This document shows, piece by piece, positions 30,893-42,100 of a DNA stretch of 64,000 nucleotides. Source of the stretch: Sedimenticola selenatireducens. Its GTDB lineage: Bacteria; Pseudomonadota; Gammaproteobacteria; Chromatiales; Chromatiaceae. The stretch is from NCBI RefSeq assembly GCF_007625115.1, contig NZ_VMNH01000004.1, forward strand, positions 186,001-250,000. Direction: 5' to 3'. The position numbers and the translations under genes were made by a program. Every line of letters begins with the position of its first letter. Position 1 is the first letter of the stretch. The notes beneath the pieces were generated by a model. It saw only the letters and a program-made list of their open reading frames with translations, did not search any database and was not told where the DNA came from.

Positions 30893-32974
30893 ATGAGCAC
30901 AATTGAACAAGTTCAGATCCCCGATATCGGGGAATTCGAAGATGTTGAGATTATTGAAATCCTGGTGTCGGTGGGCGATGCAATCAATATCGATGATCCG
31001 CTAATCACCCTGGAGAGTGACAAGGCCTCCATGGAGATTCCATCGCCCTCTTCCGGGACGGTGACAGAGATTCTGGTCAGTCTGGGTGACAAGGTTTCCA
31101 AGGGCAGTCACATCATCAACCTGGAGACAGCGACTGAACCAAAAGTAGCTGTACAGGATCCACAGCCCTTCCTGCAGAAAAATGCCAAGAGTGGTGCTGC
31201 CCCGGGTGATGCCGGCAAGACAGTACTAAAAGATGTCTATGTACCCGACATCGGTGATTTCCAGGACGTGGATGTCATCGAAGTGCTGGTAGCACCTGGC
31301 GATAACATCACTGTTGATACACCGGTGCTAACCCTGGAGAGTGACAAGGCCTCCATGGAAGTCCCCTCTCCCAGCAGTGGCCATGTCCATGCCGTTCATA
31401 TCAATGTGGGTGATACCGTCTCACAGGGCGACCTGATCCTGACGCTGGAAGTGGTAACGCCTGGTGCTAAAGCTACTACGCAATCCGGCACAGTAACCGT
31501 GGCTCCTGCTGCAGCCAAGGTTGCTCCTGCCGCAGAACACGCCGCTTACATTGGTAATGCGGATATTCAAGCTGACGTTGTGGTACTCGGTGCGGGCCCT
31601 GGTGGTTATACCGCCGCGTTCCGCGCGGCTGATCTGGGTAAGAAGGTGATCTTGATCGAACGTCACAGTAGCCTGGGTGGCGTTTGCCTCAACGTGGGTT
31701 GTATTCCCTCTAAGGCTCTACTGCATGCCGCCAAAGTGCTTGAAGAGGCGCGTGATTTCCGCAGCCATGGTCTGAAATTTATTGAACCAGAAGTGGATCT
31801 GGATGCGCTGCGTGAATGGAAGAACGGTGTGGTCACCCGACTTACTGGCGGACTGATGGGTTTGTCCAAACAACGCAAAGTCCAAGTTGTTAATGGCTTT
31901 GGTAAATTCATCGATCAAAACAATATTGAAGTCATTGATGGTGAAGGCAACAAGACAGTTGTCGGCTTCTCGCAATGTATTATTGCGGCCGGTTCCGCTC
32001 CGGTTAAACTACCGTTCCTACCGGAAGATCCGCGTATCATTGACTCCACGGGTGCCTTGGCACTTAAATCAATTCCCAAGCGTATGCTAGTGATTGGTGG
32101 CGGCATCATTGGCCTTGAGATGGCCACGGTCTATCACGCACTGGGCAGCAAGATTACGGTTGTCGAGATGCTCGATGGACTGATTGCCGGTGCCGACAAA
32201 GATATTGTTAAACCGCTGCATAAACGTCTTGAAAAACAGTATGAGGCGATTCTTACCAAGACCCGCGTGACCAAGGTTGAAGCGCTGGACGAAGGGCTAC
32301 GCGTGACCTTTGAAGGGGCCAAGGCACCTGAACCACAACTGTATGATTCCATACTGGTCGCTGTGGGTCGTTCTCCCAATGGCCATAAGATTGATGCGCA
32401 AAATGCCGGTGTTGCCGTTGATGACCAAGGCTTCATCCACGTCGATAAACAACAAATCACCAATGTGCCACATATCTATGCGATTGGTGACGTAGTGGGC
32501 CAACCCATGCTGGCCCACAAGGCTGTCCATGAAGGTAAGGTCGCGGCCGAAGTCTGCGCCGGTCTCAGCACCTTCTTTGATGCCTGGGTGATTCCTTCGG
32601 TCGCCTATACCGACCCTGAAATTGCCTGGGTGGGTAAAACTGAAGCCGAAGCCAAGGCTGAAGGGATCAAATACGGTAAGGGCGCATTCCCCTGGGCAGC
32701 CAGCGGTCGTTCACTCTCTCTTGGAAGAGACGAAGGCCTGACCAAAATGATCTTCGACGAAGAGACTGGCCATGTCATCGGTGCCGGTATTGTTGGACCC
32801 AATGCAGGCGATCTGATTGCCGAGGTGTGCCTGGCAATAGAGATGGGCTGTGACGCCTCTGACATTGGTTTGACGGTCCATCCTCATCCTACGCTATCAG
32901 AAACCGTAGCGATGGCCGCTGAAGCATTTGAAGGGACCATTACTGATCTGTTCATACCGAAACGAAAAAAGTAA
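30893..32974 (+). CDS. lpdA: Dihydrolipoyl dehydrogenase (E3) with two N-terminal lipoyl domains
   Basis: This 693-residue flavoprotein reoxidises dihydrolipoamide with NAD+. The ordinary E3 part (about 225-693) has VVVLGAGPGGYTAA for FAD binding, the redox disulfide in GGVCLNVGCIPSK, an NAD-binding GGGIIGLE and the C-terminal HPHPTLSE. In front are two complete lipoyl domains with target lysines Lys44 and Lys152, each in ESDKASME. E3 proteins with one fused lipoyl domain are known (for example in Neisseria and Ralstonia). Two is less usual. With the one on E2 the complex has three lipoyl domain types, the number E. coli has on E2 alone. Confidence 0.96.
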   Translation: MSTIEQVQIPDIGEFEDVEIIEILVSVGDAINIDDPLITLESDKASMEIPSPSSGTVTEILVSLGDKVSKGSHIINLETATEPKVAVQDPQPFLQKNAKSGAAPGDAGKTVLKDVYVPDIGDFQDVDVIEVLVAPGDNITVDTPVLTLESDKASMEVPSPSSGHVHAVHINVGDTVSQGDLILTLEVVTPGAKATTQSGTVTVAPAAAKVAPAAEHAAYIGNADIQADVVVLGAGPGGYTAAFRAADLGKKVILIERHSSLGGVCLNVGCIPSKALLHAAKVLEEARDFRSHGLKFIEPEVDLDALREWKNGVVTRLTGGLMGLSKQRKVQVVNGFGKFIDQNNIEVIDGEGNKTVVGFSQCIIAAGSAPVKLPFLPEDPRIIDSTGALALKSIPKRMLVIGGGIIGLEMATVYHALGSKITVVEMLDGLIAGADKDIVKPLHKRLEKQYEAILTKTRVTKVEALDEGLRVTFEGAKAPEPQLYDSILVAVGRSPNGHKIDAQNAGVAVDDQGFIHVDKQQITNVPHIYAIGDVVGQPMLAHKAVHEGKVAAEVCAGLSTFFDAWVIPSVAYTDPEIAWVGKTEAEAKAEGIKYGKGAFPWAASGRSLSLGRDEGLTKMIFDEETGHVIGAGIVGPNAGDLIAEVCLAIEMGCDASDIGLTVHPHPTLSETVAMAAEAFEGTITDLFIPKRKK

Positions 32975-32997
32975 TGTTTGTTTTTTAGCCGCGCATT

Positions 32998-33023
32998 GAT
33001 ATCCCCGCTTATGCGGGGATATC
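32998..33023 (+). terminator. Perfect 11-bp hairpin between lpdA and lipA
   Basis: GATATCCCCGC-TTAT-GCGGGGATATC forms a perfect 11-bp stem with a 4-base loop, followed by TTTCT. It begins 23 bp after the lpdA stop. The T-tract is short, so it may act as a partial terminator or an mRNA-stabilising hairpin that lowers lipA relative to the PDH genes. Confidence 0.6.
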
Positions 33024-33055
33024 TTTCTGAGAAAGCACGCTCTTCAGGTAACATC

Positions 33056-34027
33056 ATGAACAAATCATCCCAAAAACAGAAACCCGTTATTGCCGGTGAA
33101 AAACTGCGTGACGCGGACAAGGTAGCCCGCATACCCATCAAGGTGGTTCCAACTCAAACGCCCCTTAAAAAACCAGACTGGATTCGTATCAAGTTACCCA
33201 GTCCTGAACAACGTCAACAGGTAGAAGCATTGGTTGCAGAAACCGATTTGCACACGGTTTGCCAAGAGGCCTCCTGCCCCAATCTGGCCGAATGCTTTCA
33301 CCATGGCACGGCGACGTTTATGATCATGGGAGACATCTGCACACGGCGCTGTCCTTTCTGCGATGTGGCCCATGGACGACCACTGGCGCTGGACAAAGAT
33401 GAACCTGCACGTCTTGCAGATGCCGTAAAAAAAATGCGGCTCCGCTATGTGGTGATCACCTCGGTTGATCGCGATGATCTGATGGATGGCGGCGCAGGAC
33501 ACTATGTTGAATGCATAGCCGCTATTCGCACAATCAATCCAGGCATTAAGGTTGAGATACTGGTGCCGGATTTTCGCGGCCGCATGGAGCCGGCACTGAC
33601 ATGCTTGACGGGTACTCCACCCGATGTATTGAATCACAATTTGGAGACAGTACCCCGCCTCTACAAGTCGGTTCGACCGGGTGCGGATTATCAATGGTCG
33701 CTTGATCTACTTCAGCGATTCAAAACAGAGAACCCAGGTGTACCCACCAAGTCTGGCCTCATGCTGGGCTTGGGCGAGACACTGGATGAGGTAAGGCAAG
33801 TGATGCAGGATTTACGCAATCACGGCTGTGCCCTGCTCACCCTGGGACAGTACCTGCAACCCAGCCCACATCATCTGCCGGTGAGTCGTTACGTCACACC
33901 GGATGAATTCGAGGCATTGAGACGCTACGGCGAATCAATCGGGTTCTCTCACGTCGCCAGCGGCCCCTTTGTTCGATCGTCATATCATGCAGACAGACAA
34001 GCCGCAGAGCTGGTCAATCAGCAGTAA
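33056..34027 (+). CDS. lipA: Lipoyl synthase
   Basis: This 323-residue radical-SAM enzyme inserts two sulfurs into octanoyl groups on lipoyl domains. It carries both Fe-S motifs: the auxiliary cluster [13 protein letters not shown] and the radical-SAM CTRRCPFC, and the C-terminal RSSYHADR motif with the Ser ligand. I use the ATG at 33056 (AGGTAA upstream, MNKSSQKQK); an upstream in-frame start would run through the hairpin. Placement after aceEF-lpdA gives the PDH complex its own cofactor enzyme. lipB is not in the window. The last 10 bp overlap the convergent MHYT-GGDEF-EAL gene. Confidence 0.97.
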   Translation: MNKSSQKQKPVIAGEKLRDADKVARIPIKVVPTQTPLKKPDWIRIKLPSPEQRQQVEALVAETDLHTVCQEASCPNLAECFHHGTATFMIMGDICTRRCPFCDVAHGRPLALDKDEPARLADAVKKMRLRYVVITSVDRDDLMDGGAGHYVECIAAIRTINPGIKVEILVPDFRGRMEPALTCLTGTPPDVLNHNLETVPRLYKSVRPGADYQWSLDLLQRFKTENPGVPTKSGLMLGLGETLDEVRQVMQDLRNHGCALLTLGQYLQPSPHHLPVSRYVTPDEFEALRRYGESIGFSHVASGPFVRSSYHADRQAAELVNQQ

Positions 34028-37000
34028 ACTTTGGATTCAGACAATACCTCAGCGGCCACTTCAGCCGAGACGGGCCTACTGAACAGATAACCCTGTAGAT
34101 AACCGCAATCAAACTCCCGGAGCAGCTTCAGTTGCCCGGGAGTCTCTACACCCTCCGCCACCACCTGCATCTCTAGCCCCTGTGCCAGATGCACCACTGA
34201 ACCCACAATCGCCTGGGTGCGTGTACTTGCTTCAAGATCTTTAATAAAGGTACGATCAATTTTCAATTTGTTTACAGGTAACTGCTTAAGATATTCCAGT
34301 GATGAATAGCCTGTACCGAAGTCATCAATAGCTATCGACAAACCTAACCTATGACATTCTTCTAATACCTGCTGTGACTCTTTGGGATATTTCATTAACG
34401 TCGTTTCTGTCAGCTCCAATTCAATACACTGTGCATCCAATTGATAATGTTCCAGGAGTTTTTTAATTTGACTGACAAAGTCACGCTCAAGCAATTGACG
34501 CGTGGAGACATTGACCGCCACTGGCAATAATTTCAAACCCAGTGAACGCCAATCCGCCAACTGGCGACAGACCGCTTCTAATACCCAGGCTCCAATCTCT
34601 ACAATTTGTCCAGTCTCTTCCGACAGCGGAATAAACTCTGTAGGTGATACAACGCCCATGCCTGGCACCTGCCAGCGTATCAGTGCCTCAAAGCTCACCG
34701 GCAATCCTGACTCGATATCAATTAACGGTTGATAGTTGAGGAAAAACTGGCCATTTTCAATGGCCGTTCGCAAGCGCATTTCAATACTGAGCCTTCGGGC
34801 AGCCGTCTCTTCCATCTCTTTATCAAACAAACTGCAGGCACTACCGCTATGTGATTTGGCGCGATACATGGCAATATCTGCGTGTCGCACTAAAGCACTC
34901 GTCGTTGTGCCATCCTCTGGATAAAAAGCAATGCCGATACTGGCACCCACAGAACAATCATGGCCCTCAGCAATCACAGGGAGATCAATCAATTCGATTA
35001 TTTCATATGCAATATGTACCGCATTCGACACCTCTTTAATGTCTGGTAAAATCACCGTGAACTCATCACCACCTAATCGGGCAACAGTATCACCTTCCCG
35101 TACCTTGCCATGAATACGGTTAGCCACTTCAATCAGCAACTTATCACCTACATCATGACCGTAGGTATCATTGATTCCTTTAAACCGATCTAAATCGATA
35201 AACAGCAAAGCTATCCTTTCCCTACTTCTAGCAGCCTGAATAACAGCATGCTCAAGCCGATCATTAAACAGCTGGCGATTAGGTAATCCTGTTAACTGAT
35301 CATGATGTGCCAAATCCTTTAGACGCTCTTCTGTCTGCTTTCGCTCAGTAATATCAGAGGCAATACCCACATAATGGGTCACCTCTCCTGCGCTATTCTC
35401 AATGGCCGTAATACTCAGCCATTTCAGATAAAGCGTTCCATCTTTACGCCGATCCCAGATCTCACCCTGCCAACTGCCTTCGTTATTAATGCCTTCCCAC
35501 ATGGCCTTATAAAATGCCCCATCATGGCGACCAGAGGAGAGAAAACTGGGATTTTTACCCAGCGACTCAGCAAAGCTGTAACCGGTAATTTCACAAAAGG
35601 CCGGATTGACATATTGAATGCGATTCTTTGCATCAGTAATGGCGATACTCTCTAGCGAAGTCTCCATTACCTTAGCGGCAAGCCTCTCTTGTTGCCGTGC
35701 ATGCTGACGTTCTGTCAGGTCCCGGATCAGGCCAATAAAAATCTGTTCTTTACCCTGCTGAACCACACTGATAGTGACTTCGATCGGAAAAAGATGTCCA
35801 TCCTGATGTTGCGCCTGAAACTCTCTGGGAAACCCTATCGCATTTCCACCCAGCCCCTTATTGAAGCGATCAATATAACCATCATGCTCAGTGCGATAGG
35901 GTTCCGGCATCAAGATTGAAACATTGTTACCTACAATGGCCTGATCATCATAACCAAACATCCTTTCCGCCGCGCCATTCAAAGACCGAATGATGCCCTC
36001 TCCATCAATAGTGACGATGCCATCTGCAACATGTTCAACAACACTACGGATTCTGGCCTCTGCTTCAGATAACGCAAGCTCTCTGGAATTCACTTGCTCA
36101 CGCATCTGGGTAAAGGCCTCGCTCAGCAAACTGATTTCATGCAAGTCAGAAGTGGGGAAATTTACCCGCATGTCGCCGGCTGCAAACTGCGCTATAGAGC
36201 GCATCGAAATATTCAGGGGATTCACAATCTGCCGCACTAGCCAGATTGCCACAGGAATACTCAGCAAAATCAACAACAGTGTGGCAATGAATGTCTTATT
36301 CAGTATTGGACGCAATTGCTGATCGATATAGGCAGCCGGCAAGATTTCAACCATTACCAACTCCCTATCAGGATAACGTTCACTCACCCCGACTTTATGA
36401 AGATGCACATAAAGCTGTTCGCCGCCATCCGAGACTTTTGCCGCAAAGCTCCCACCCGATGGTGTCTTATTAAATAACTCACGTAAGAACGGGTAGCGAA
36501 CCTGTGTAAAAAGCGCATCTGCCCCATAACGCTGCAGGGTTGAATCCCGATAGGCTAATAACCGCCCCGCCTGATCAGTCACTAGATTACGATCTCCTGG
36601 TTGTTCAGAGCGCGTCATCATACTAAACACTTGACTCAGGTTGACGTAGATAACGACTATACCGGCGGGTGAGTTATCACGATCGAAGTATATGGGCGCT
36701 GCAATACGAATGACCATAACCCTTGGATCTGTAACGACACCATCCTCCCGATTAAAATCGATATCAGACAGGTAAGTGACGCCAGGCAACAGTTTCAGCG
36801 TCTCGGTAAAATAATGCTCGCTAGCCATTGGCTGTAACAGCTGTTCATTGATTTCAACTATATCCTCTCCTTGTCTCTCTGCCCTGATCAACTGACGACC
36901 CCCACCGTCTGCACCAATCAGGCGAATCTGCATATATTCAGGCTTGCTTATAAGAAAATCACGAAACAAAGAAGAGATGCGTCTTTTCACGACCTCGGGA

Positions 37001-38052
37001 GGAACATCACCTATTGCAGAATTTTTTGCAGCGAGTCCCTTCATTAAAACAGCGATACCGGGTACGCGTGACAGAAAACGAACATCATCCTCCAGCCGTC
37101 TGATCAGGCGCGCAAACTCTTTACCCTCACCTTCAAGCTCGAACTTTAAATGTTCATTCTTATTACGTACTAAAATTGAATCGATCTCTATGACTGAGAG
37201 AAGACCCACGCACATGCCAGTCACCGTCACCAGAACAACCACAATCACTCGTAGGCGCGTACCGATACTCCCTTTTAATGCCTGCCCATTGCCCCTTAGT
37301 GACATACCCATCAGCAGATAGAGGATGAACAATACCCCGATTGCCAATGGCCAGAGTAACTGATCACTTTCAAAACTATTGAGGAAGACACTCCTGCTCG
37401 TCTCCACCGGGACAAAACGTGTGCCAAACATCGCCAGGTAGTGTATGCCGATGATGGAAAGCCCCATAGTCACCGCACTGATAAATCGCCACGACGAGGT
37501 CTTTACATCCAGCGTTGCTTCCTTGTAAAGCAGTGATAAAGCAAGCCCCGCTGCACCAAAGGAGATCACAACCGATAACAGAATGATGCCGATGTCATAA
37601 TCCATTCGAGCTGGCATCACCATGGTCGCCATGCCAACAAAGTGCATAGCAGTAACCACCGATGTCCAGATCAGTGAACCCAAAGCAAATCGTTGCCAAG
37701 CCCTTTCGTAATTAACGATCACAAGAAGCGCAATAAACGAACCGGCTATAGCAATGAATAAGGAGAGTAGGGTTAACCCTTTATGATACTGAACTGGAAA
37801 AGGTAATTGCAGGGCGATCATGCCAATAAAATGCATGGTCCAGGCACCCCCACCAAGGGCCACAGCGGCACCAAGATACCAATACCACCGACTGATACCC
37901 TCTGCCACCAGTAAGCGTCTCACCATACTGAAGGCGACATAGGAGGCGGCAAAGGCAACAATGACAGATAAGAGCACCCCGGAAGGATCAAAGACACCTT
38001 CAATGGGGGTTACTGAAACGTGTAGCTCCTGCCCTTGCACATTCCCTCGCAT
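34018..38052 (-). CDS. MHYT-Cache-HAMP-PAS-PAS-GGDEF-EAL c-di-GMP enzyme
   Basis: This 1344-residue inner-membrane protein has an MHYT sensor with about seven TMs (residues 15-260; motifs MHFIGM, MHFVGM and IHYLAM), a periplasmic Cache-like domain (about 290-585), a TM near 590-610, HAMP, two PAS domains (about 675-790 and 795-915), GGDEF (about 920-1085) and EAL (about 1095-1340). GGDEF is intact with an RxxD site (REGD). The EAL motifs EALIRW, ELTETT, DDFGTG and AEGVET are intact. The first PAS resembles FixL: His723 in EHDGYIDR and Arg743 fall at the spacing of the FixL haem ligand and its distal Arg. Both activities are plausible. It is monocistronic as far as can be seen. Confidence 0.95.
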   Translation of the reverse strand: MRGNVQGQELHVSVTPIEGVFDPSGVLLSVIVAFAASYVAFSMVRRLLVAEGISRWYWYLGAAVALGGGAWTMHFIGMIALQLPFPVQYHKGLTLLSLFIAIAGSFIALLVIVNYERAWQRFALGSLIWTSVVTAMHFVGMATMVMPARMDYDIGIILLSVVISFGAAGLALSLLYKEATLDVKTSSWRFISAVTMGLSIIGIHYLAMFGTRFVPVETSRSVFLNSFESDQLLWPLAIGVLFILYLLMGMSLRGNGQALKGSIGTRLRVIVVVLVTVTGMCVGLLSVIEIDSILVRNKNEHLKFELEGEGKEFARLIRRLEDDVRFLSRVPGIAVLMKGLAAKNSAIGDVPPEVVKRRISSLFRDFLISKPEYMQIRLIGADGGGRQLIRAERQGEDIVEINEQLLQPMASEHYFTETLKLLPGVTYLSDIDFNREDGVVTDPRVMVIRIAAPIYFDRDNSPAGIVVIYVNLSQVFSMMTRSEQPGDRNLVTDQAGRLLAYRDSTLQRYGADALFTQVRYPFLRELFNKTPSGGSFAAKVSDGGEQLYVHLHKVGVSERYPDRELVMVEILPAAYIDQQLRPILNKTFIATLLLILLSIPVAIWLVRQIVNPLNISMRSIAQFAAGDMRVNFPTSDLHEISLLSEAFTQMREQVNSRELALSEAEARIRSVVEHVADGIVTIDGEGIIRSLNGAAERMFGYDDQAIVGNNVSILMPEPYRTEHDGYIDRFNKGLGGNAIGFPREFQAQHQDGHLFPIEVTISVVQQGKEQIFIGLIRDLTERQHARQQERLAAKVMETSLESIAITDAKNRIQYVNPAFCEITGYSFAESLGKNPSFLSSGRHDGAFYKAMWEGINNEGSWQGEIWDRRKDGTLYLKWLSITAIENSAGEVTHYVGIASDITERKQTEERLKDLAHHDQLTGLPNRQLFNDRLEHAVIQAARSRERIALLFIDLDRFKGINDTYGHDVGDKLLIEVANRIHGKVREGDTVARLGGDEFTVILPDIKEVSNAVHIAYEIIELIDLPVIAEGHDCSVGASIGIAFYPEDGTTTSALVRHADIAMYRAKSHSGSACSLFDKEMEETAARRLSIEMRLRTAIENGQFFLNYQPLIDIESGLPVSFEALIRWQVPGMGVVSPTEFIPLSEETGQIVEIGAWVLEAVCRQLADWRSLGLKLLPVAVNVSTRQLLERDFVSQIKKLLEHYQLDAQCIELELTETTLMKYPKESQQVLEECHRLGLSIAIDDFGTGYSSLEYLKQLPVNKLKIDRTFIKDLEASTRTQAIVGSVVHLAQGLEMQVVAEGVETPGQLKLLREFDCGYLQGYLFSRPVSAEVAAEVLSESKVYC

Positions 38053-38222
38053 TCTTCTTTACGGCCCTACTAAACTATAGCGGATTCGCAGCAACTTTCT
38101 GAAGAGCTGATAAGATGACGGGCATAAAAATACTTTGCAGCAAGTTCAAGATCTGAATCAATGTAATACCCTGTTGTCACAGGTAATATGCCTACAGGGT
38201 ATAAGACTTTATTTTCAGGAGC

Positions 38223-38744
38223 GTGAAACTCAGTATGAATATCGCCACAAACGTATTCAAATACCTCTTTATAAGCATGGGATTATTGATCAGTCTCTCC
38301 CCCGTTGCCGCTGACAGGGTTAAAGAGAAAACAGACACCCATCAATACAACCTTGGGCTTGGCCGAGTTGTGTTCACTCAGCAATGCATCAAGTGTCACG
38401 GAAAACCCGAATCCGGGGCGCCCCAGTTAGGGCAGGTCAATGATTGGCATGAACGCTTAAAATCCACACTTCCGACATTGATCGAACACGCCCTCCAGGG
38501 GCACGGTGAAATGCCCCCAAAAGGAGGGCTTGATGAGTTATCTGATCGGGATGTCTCTGCAGCGGTTGCCTATGTTGTGGATAGAAGCAGACAACTCTTT
38601 GTGGAATATGAAGGTAAGCAAGTACTCTTGTTTGACAAAATATGCCACGAAGAAAAACAGCTCGACTCGTGCAAACAGGATCGTATGGATAACACCCTGC
38701 TACTGCAGATGCTCTGGCTCATTACAGGGCAAAATCGAGAATAA
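38223..38744 (+). CDS. Small c-type cytochrome, cytochrome c5-like
   Basis: This 173-residue exported protein has a signal peptide (ending near VAADR) and a single haem-binding CIKCH around residue 57, with GHGEMPPKGGLDELSDRDVSAAVAYV further on, where Met is the likely sixth ligand. This is the pattern of cytochrome c5/CytCBB3-type domains. The C-terminal 50 residues (about 125-173) contain two more Cys and are not typical. The start is GTG at 38223 or ATG at 38235; the ribosome-binding site (AGGAG at 38217) is close to the former. The electron partner is unknown. It is divergent from the MHYT protein. Confidence 0.85.
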   Translation: MKLSMNIATNVFKYLFISMGLLISLSPVAADRVKEKTDTHQYNLGLGRVVFTQQCIKCHGKPESGAPQLGQVNDWHERLKSTLPTLIEHALQGHGEMPPKGGLDELSDRDVSAAVAYVVDRSRQLFVEYEGKQVLLFDKICHEEKQLDSCKQDRMDNTLLLQMLWLITGQNRE

Positions 38745-38793
38745 CCGTCACCAGAGACGATATTGTCGCGGCTCAATCTGACGCCTTCCCTAG

Positions 38794-38841
38794 ACACTAA
38801 TTCTAGTGTGAGTTGATCGTCATCATTCTGTATTATTTAAT
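38794..38841 (+). promoter_or_regulatory. Palindrome and putative promoter before the small acidic gene
   Basis: The palindrome ACACTA-ATTC-TAGTGT (38794-38809) ends four bases before a putative -35 box TTGATC (38813-38818). After a 17-bp spacer a -10 box TTTAAT (38836-38841) follows. This suggests a regulated promoter 44 bp upstream of the 46-residue gene at 38885. The match is moderate and untested. Confidence 0.4.
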
Positions 38842-38884
38842 CGCTAGCATGCCTCATCAACAAATAACTGGATGAGATCTAATC

Positions 38885-39025
38885 ATGGAAAGCACAACAG
38901 AGAAAAGCCATGTCGATAACCACACCGAATCAGACGCCTATGATTTCAGTATGCTAAATCTCGACGAGATGGATGATATGGATGATGAAGCGCTGCAAGA
39001 TTACTATGATTCACTGGATTTCTGA
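38885..39025 (+). CDS. Small acidic protein, 46 residues, unknown function
   Basis: A short open frame runs from ATG at 38885 to TGA at 39025. The product starts MESTTEKSHVDNHTES and ends ALQDYYDSLDF, with a dense acidic run (LDEMDDMDDEAL) and about one third Asp plus Glu. No signal peptide or membrane part is seen. A possible Shine-Dalgarno (GGATGAG) and promoter precede it. It lies between a cytochrome and a Cache-GGDEF-EAL gene. The composition is unlike random frames here, so I consider it likely coding, but there is no family evidence. Confidence 0.5.
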   Translation: MESTTEKSHVDNHTESDAYDFSMLNLDEMDDMDDEALQDYYDSLDF

Positions 39026-39104
39026 GCCGTCAGCGCTACCAAGCCAACCGGAATAAATTGCATATTCCAGGTAGACAGCTCCCACCTGACATTCTATTCT
39101 TTGA

Positions 39105-42100
39105 GTGGTGAGCAACCCGAATATAAAACCCAAATCGTTACGTCAGACGCTGCTTGTCAGACTCAGTCTGTTTGTCACAGGCACCGCCCTCCTTGTCTGC
39201 CTTGGCTTCATCATACTGGGCCTGTTACCAATCATTGATGACATTGCAGAGAAAGAGTTCAACAGTGCCGCCAATAATGTGGTGGCTGATCTGAATGCCT
39301 TGTTCAACCCTACCCATGCATTGCTTAAAATGAGCAGTGAATGGATAGGTGACCAAGCCCCGGATTTGGATCTACCAGACCGATTCAATAGTTACTTCCA
39401 ACCGCTACTGAAACAGATCCCCCAGATTACTTCCGTCGTTGCCGGTACAACCAGTGGAAAAGGCTGGCTGTTACTTCAGCAAACTGATGGTGTCTGGCGT
39501 AATCGGATGACCAATATTGAACGCTGGGGTGATCAACATCTCATGATGATGCATCATCCCGATGGAAGCTCTACGCAAGAGTGGACTCAACTCGACTACG
39601 ATGCCAGAAAACGCCCCTGGTTTATCTCAGCACAGAACAACCAGACCAAACAAACAGTAAACTGGACAGCACCCTATGTCTTTTACTCTACACGCGACCC
39701 TGGGATAACCGCTTCGATTCAAAAACAATTGAGGAATGGTGATCAACTCATCCTTGGTTTTGATCTCACCCTGCGTGATCTGTCGAACTTCACCATGAAA
39801 TCCAAAGTTGGCAAACAGGGGATGACATTGGTACTTACCGACAACGAGCTCGTTCTGGCCTTGCCCCCCCAACCAGAAACAGCAGACAGCACAGAATGGC
39901 TAAAACGTGTATTACATCCTGCTGTCAACCTGGGCATACCGGCCATCAGTGATGCGTTAAAAGGCTGGCATGAAGCTGGACGTGAATTAAACAACGCCCT
40001 CAGCTTCAACTCCGAGAACCGTCGATGGTTGGCCAGCGTTCATCCTTACACCTTAGGCAATCAGCAGTTCTGGGTTGTCACCATGGCACCTGCTGACGAC
40101 TTCACCCCGAACTGGCTACCCTTTGTCATGCTACTCGCGGGCGGATTGATCGTGCTACTGGCAACCGCCTTTCTGATCGCACGAAAGCAGGCTTTTTCCA
40201 TTGCCAGCCCACTGGAGCGACTCGCAGCGGTGAGTCAGCGAATTGGCCAACTTGATTTCGAGGCGATCCCCGCAGTTACCAGCAACATAAAAGAGATACA
40301 ACAGCTTGCATCGACACAAGACAATATGCGCAAGATGCTACAACAGAACCAACGTGCACTCGCTGAACAATCTGACCGGCTGCAGCATCAGGTCGATGCG
40401 CTACAGCAGGCTGAGGCTAATCTGCGCGAGAGTAATGCCTATAATAAAGTACTCTTTTCAGAATCCCGGATTCCACTCCTGGTGTTAGAGCCTGATACTG
40501 AAATTATCGTCGATTGCAATCTCGCTGCCGCGAGAATATTCCATTTGGCAGACAGGGCATCGCTGTTAAATAAACACTTCGCAGACATATCATCACCGAC
40601 ACAATATGATGGCTTTGATTCTGCCGAATCGGCCAAGGGTCATATCAAACTCGCTCAACTGAAAGGCTCTCACCTGTTCGAGTGGCGATACACATATCCT
40701 GATGGAAAATCCTGGGACGCCGAGGTGCATCTGATGGATTTTGCATTTGAATCAAGGCCGTTGCTACAAGCCAGCCTTCTTGATATCACGGATCGCCGGG
40801 CCACGGCTGATGAGATCAATAAACTGGCCTTTTATGACACCCTCACTCGGCTACCCAACCGGCGACTTTTCCTCGACCGACTTCAACAGGCGCTGTCTGG
40901 CTCGCGTAAAGAACATGAAGGTGCGCTATTAATTATTGACCTGGATGATTTCAAGTCACTCAATGACACAATGGGGCACGATAAAGGCGACCTGCTTCTG
41001 CAAAAATTTGCCCAGCGCCTTTCTGAATGCATACCAGAGGGTGACACGGCCGCCCGACTGGGAAGTGATGAATTCGTTGTCATCCTCAAAGACCTCAACG
41101 GCAATTCACAAGACGCGGCAACCGTGGCACAAGGTGTCGCCGAAAATATTCAGGCATTGCTCCAACAACCCTTTGATCTGGCGGAACAGACCTACCATGC
41201 CACAGCCAGCATCGGTATCGCACTGTTTGGTAATCACATGGATACCACCGCAGAGCTTTTAAAACGCGCTGATCTGGCAATGAATCAGGCCAAGCGGCAT
41301 GAGCAGCATAACCTCTGTTTCTTTGATCCTGGCATTCAAGATGCCGTCAACTCCAGAATGAACCTTGAGACTGATCTTCGCCAGGCCATTCAGGACAACA
41401 GTTTCAAACTCTACTATCAGCCACAGGTTGACCATCAGGGTTGCATCATAGGCGCTGAAGCACTTATTCGCTGGCCACATCCAACACGGGGGATGGTATC
41501 ACCCGCCGAGTTTATTCCTGCTGCCGAGCAGATTGGATTGATCCTCCCAATAGGTCACTGGGTATTGGAGAGTGCCTGTCAACAGCTCGTGCTATGGTCA
41601 AAAGATAGCGTTTTAGAAAAGATGACATTGGCAGTCAATGTCAGTGCCGTACAGTTCAGAAAAACCGATTTCGTTAAACAGATCCTAGCTATCCTAGATC
41701 GCACTGGCGCCAATCCTAAACGGCTCAAGCTGGAACTTACAGAAAGCATGTTGCTGCATGACCTGGAGGGCATTATCAGCAAGATGGCTACCCTGAAGGC
41801 CAGAGGCGTACTGTTCTCCCTGGATGATTTTGGCACCGGCTACTCATCGCTCTCGTACCTCAAACGATTACCACTCGATCAACTGAAGATTGATCAGTCA
41901 TTCGTGCGTGACCTGTTAACTGATCCAAACGACGCAGCAATCACCAGCACAATTATTGCACTGGCTCACAGCTTGGGTTTAGAAGTGATTGCCGAAGGTG
42001 TTGAGACAGAGGCACAGCATCATTTCTTGACTACGCAAGGATGCCGTGCATTCCAAGGTTATCTATTTGGCAAACCTGGGCCGGTTGAGCAGGTGCTAAG

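Noticed and set aside
33194-33694. 166-codon minus-strand frame opposite lipA
   Set aside because: Shadow of lipA, whose Fe-S motifs are complete.
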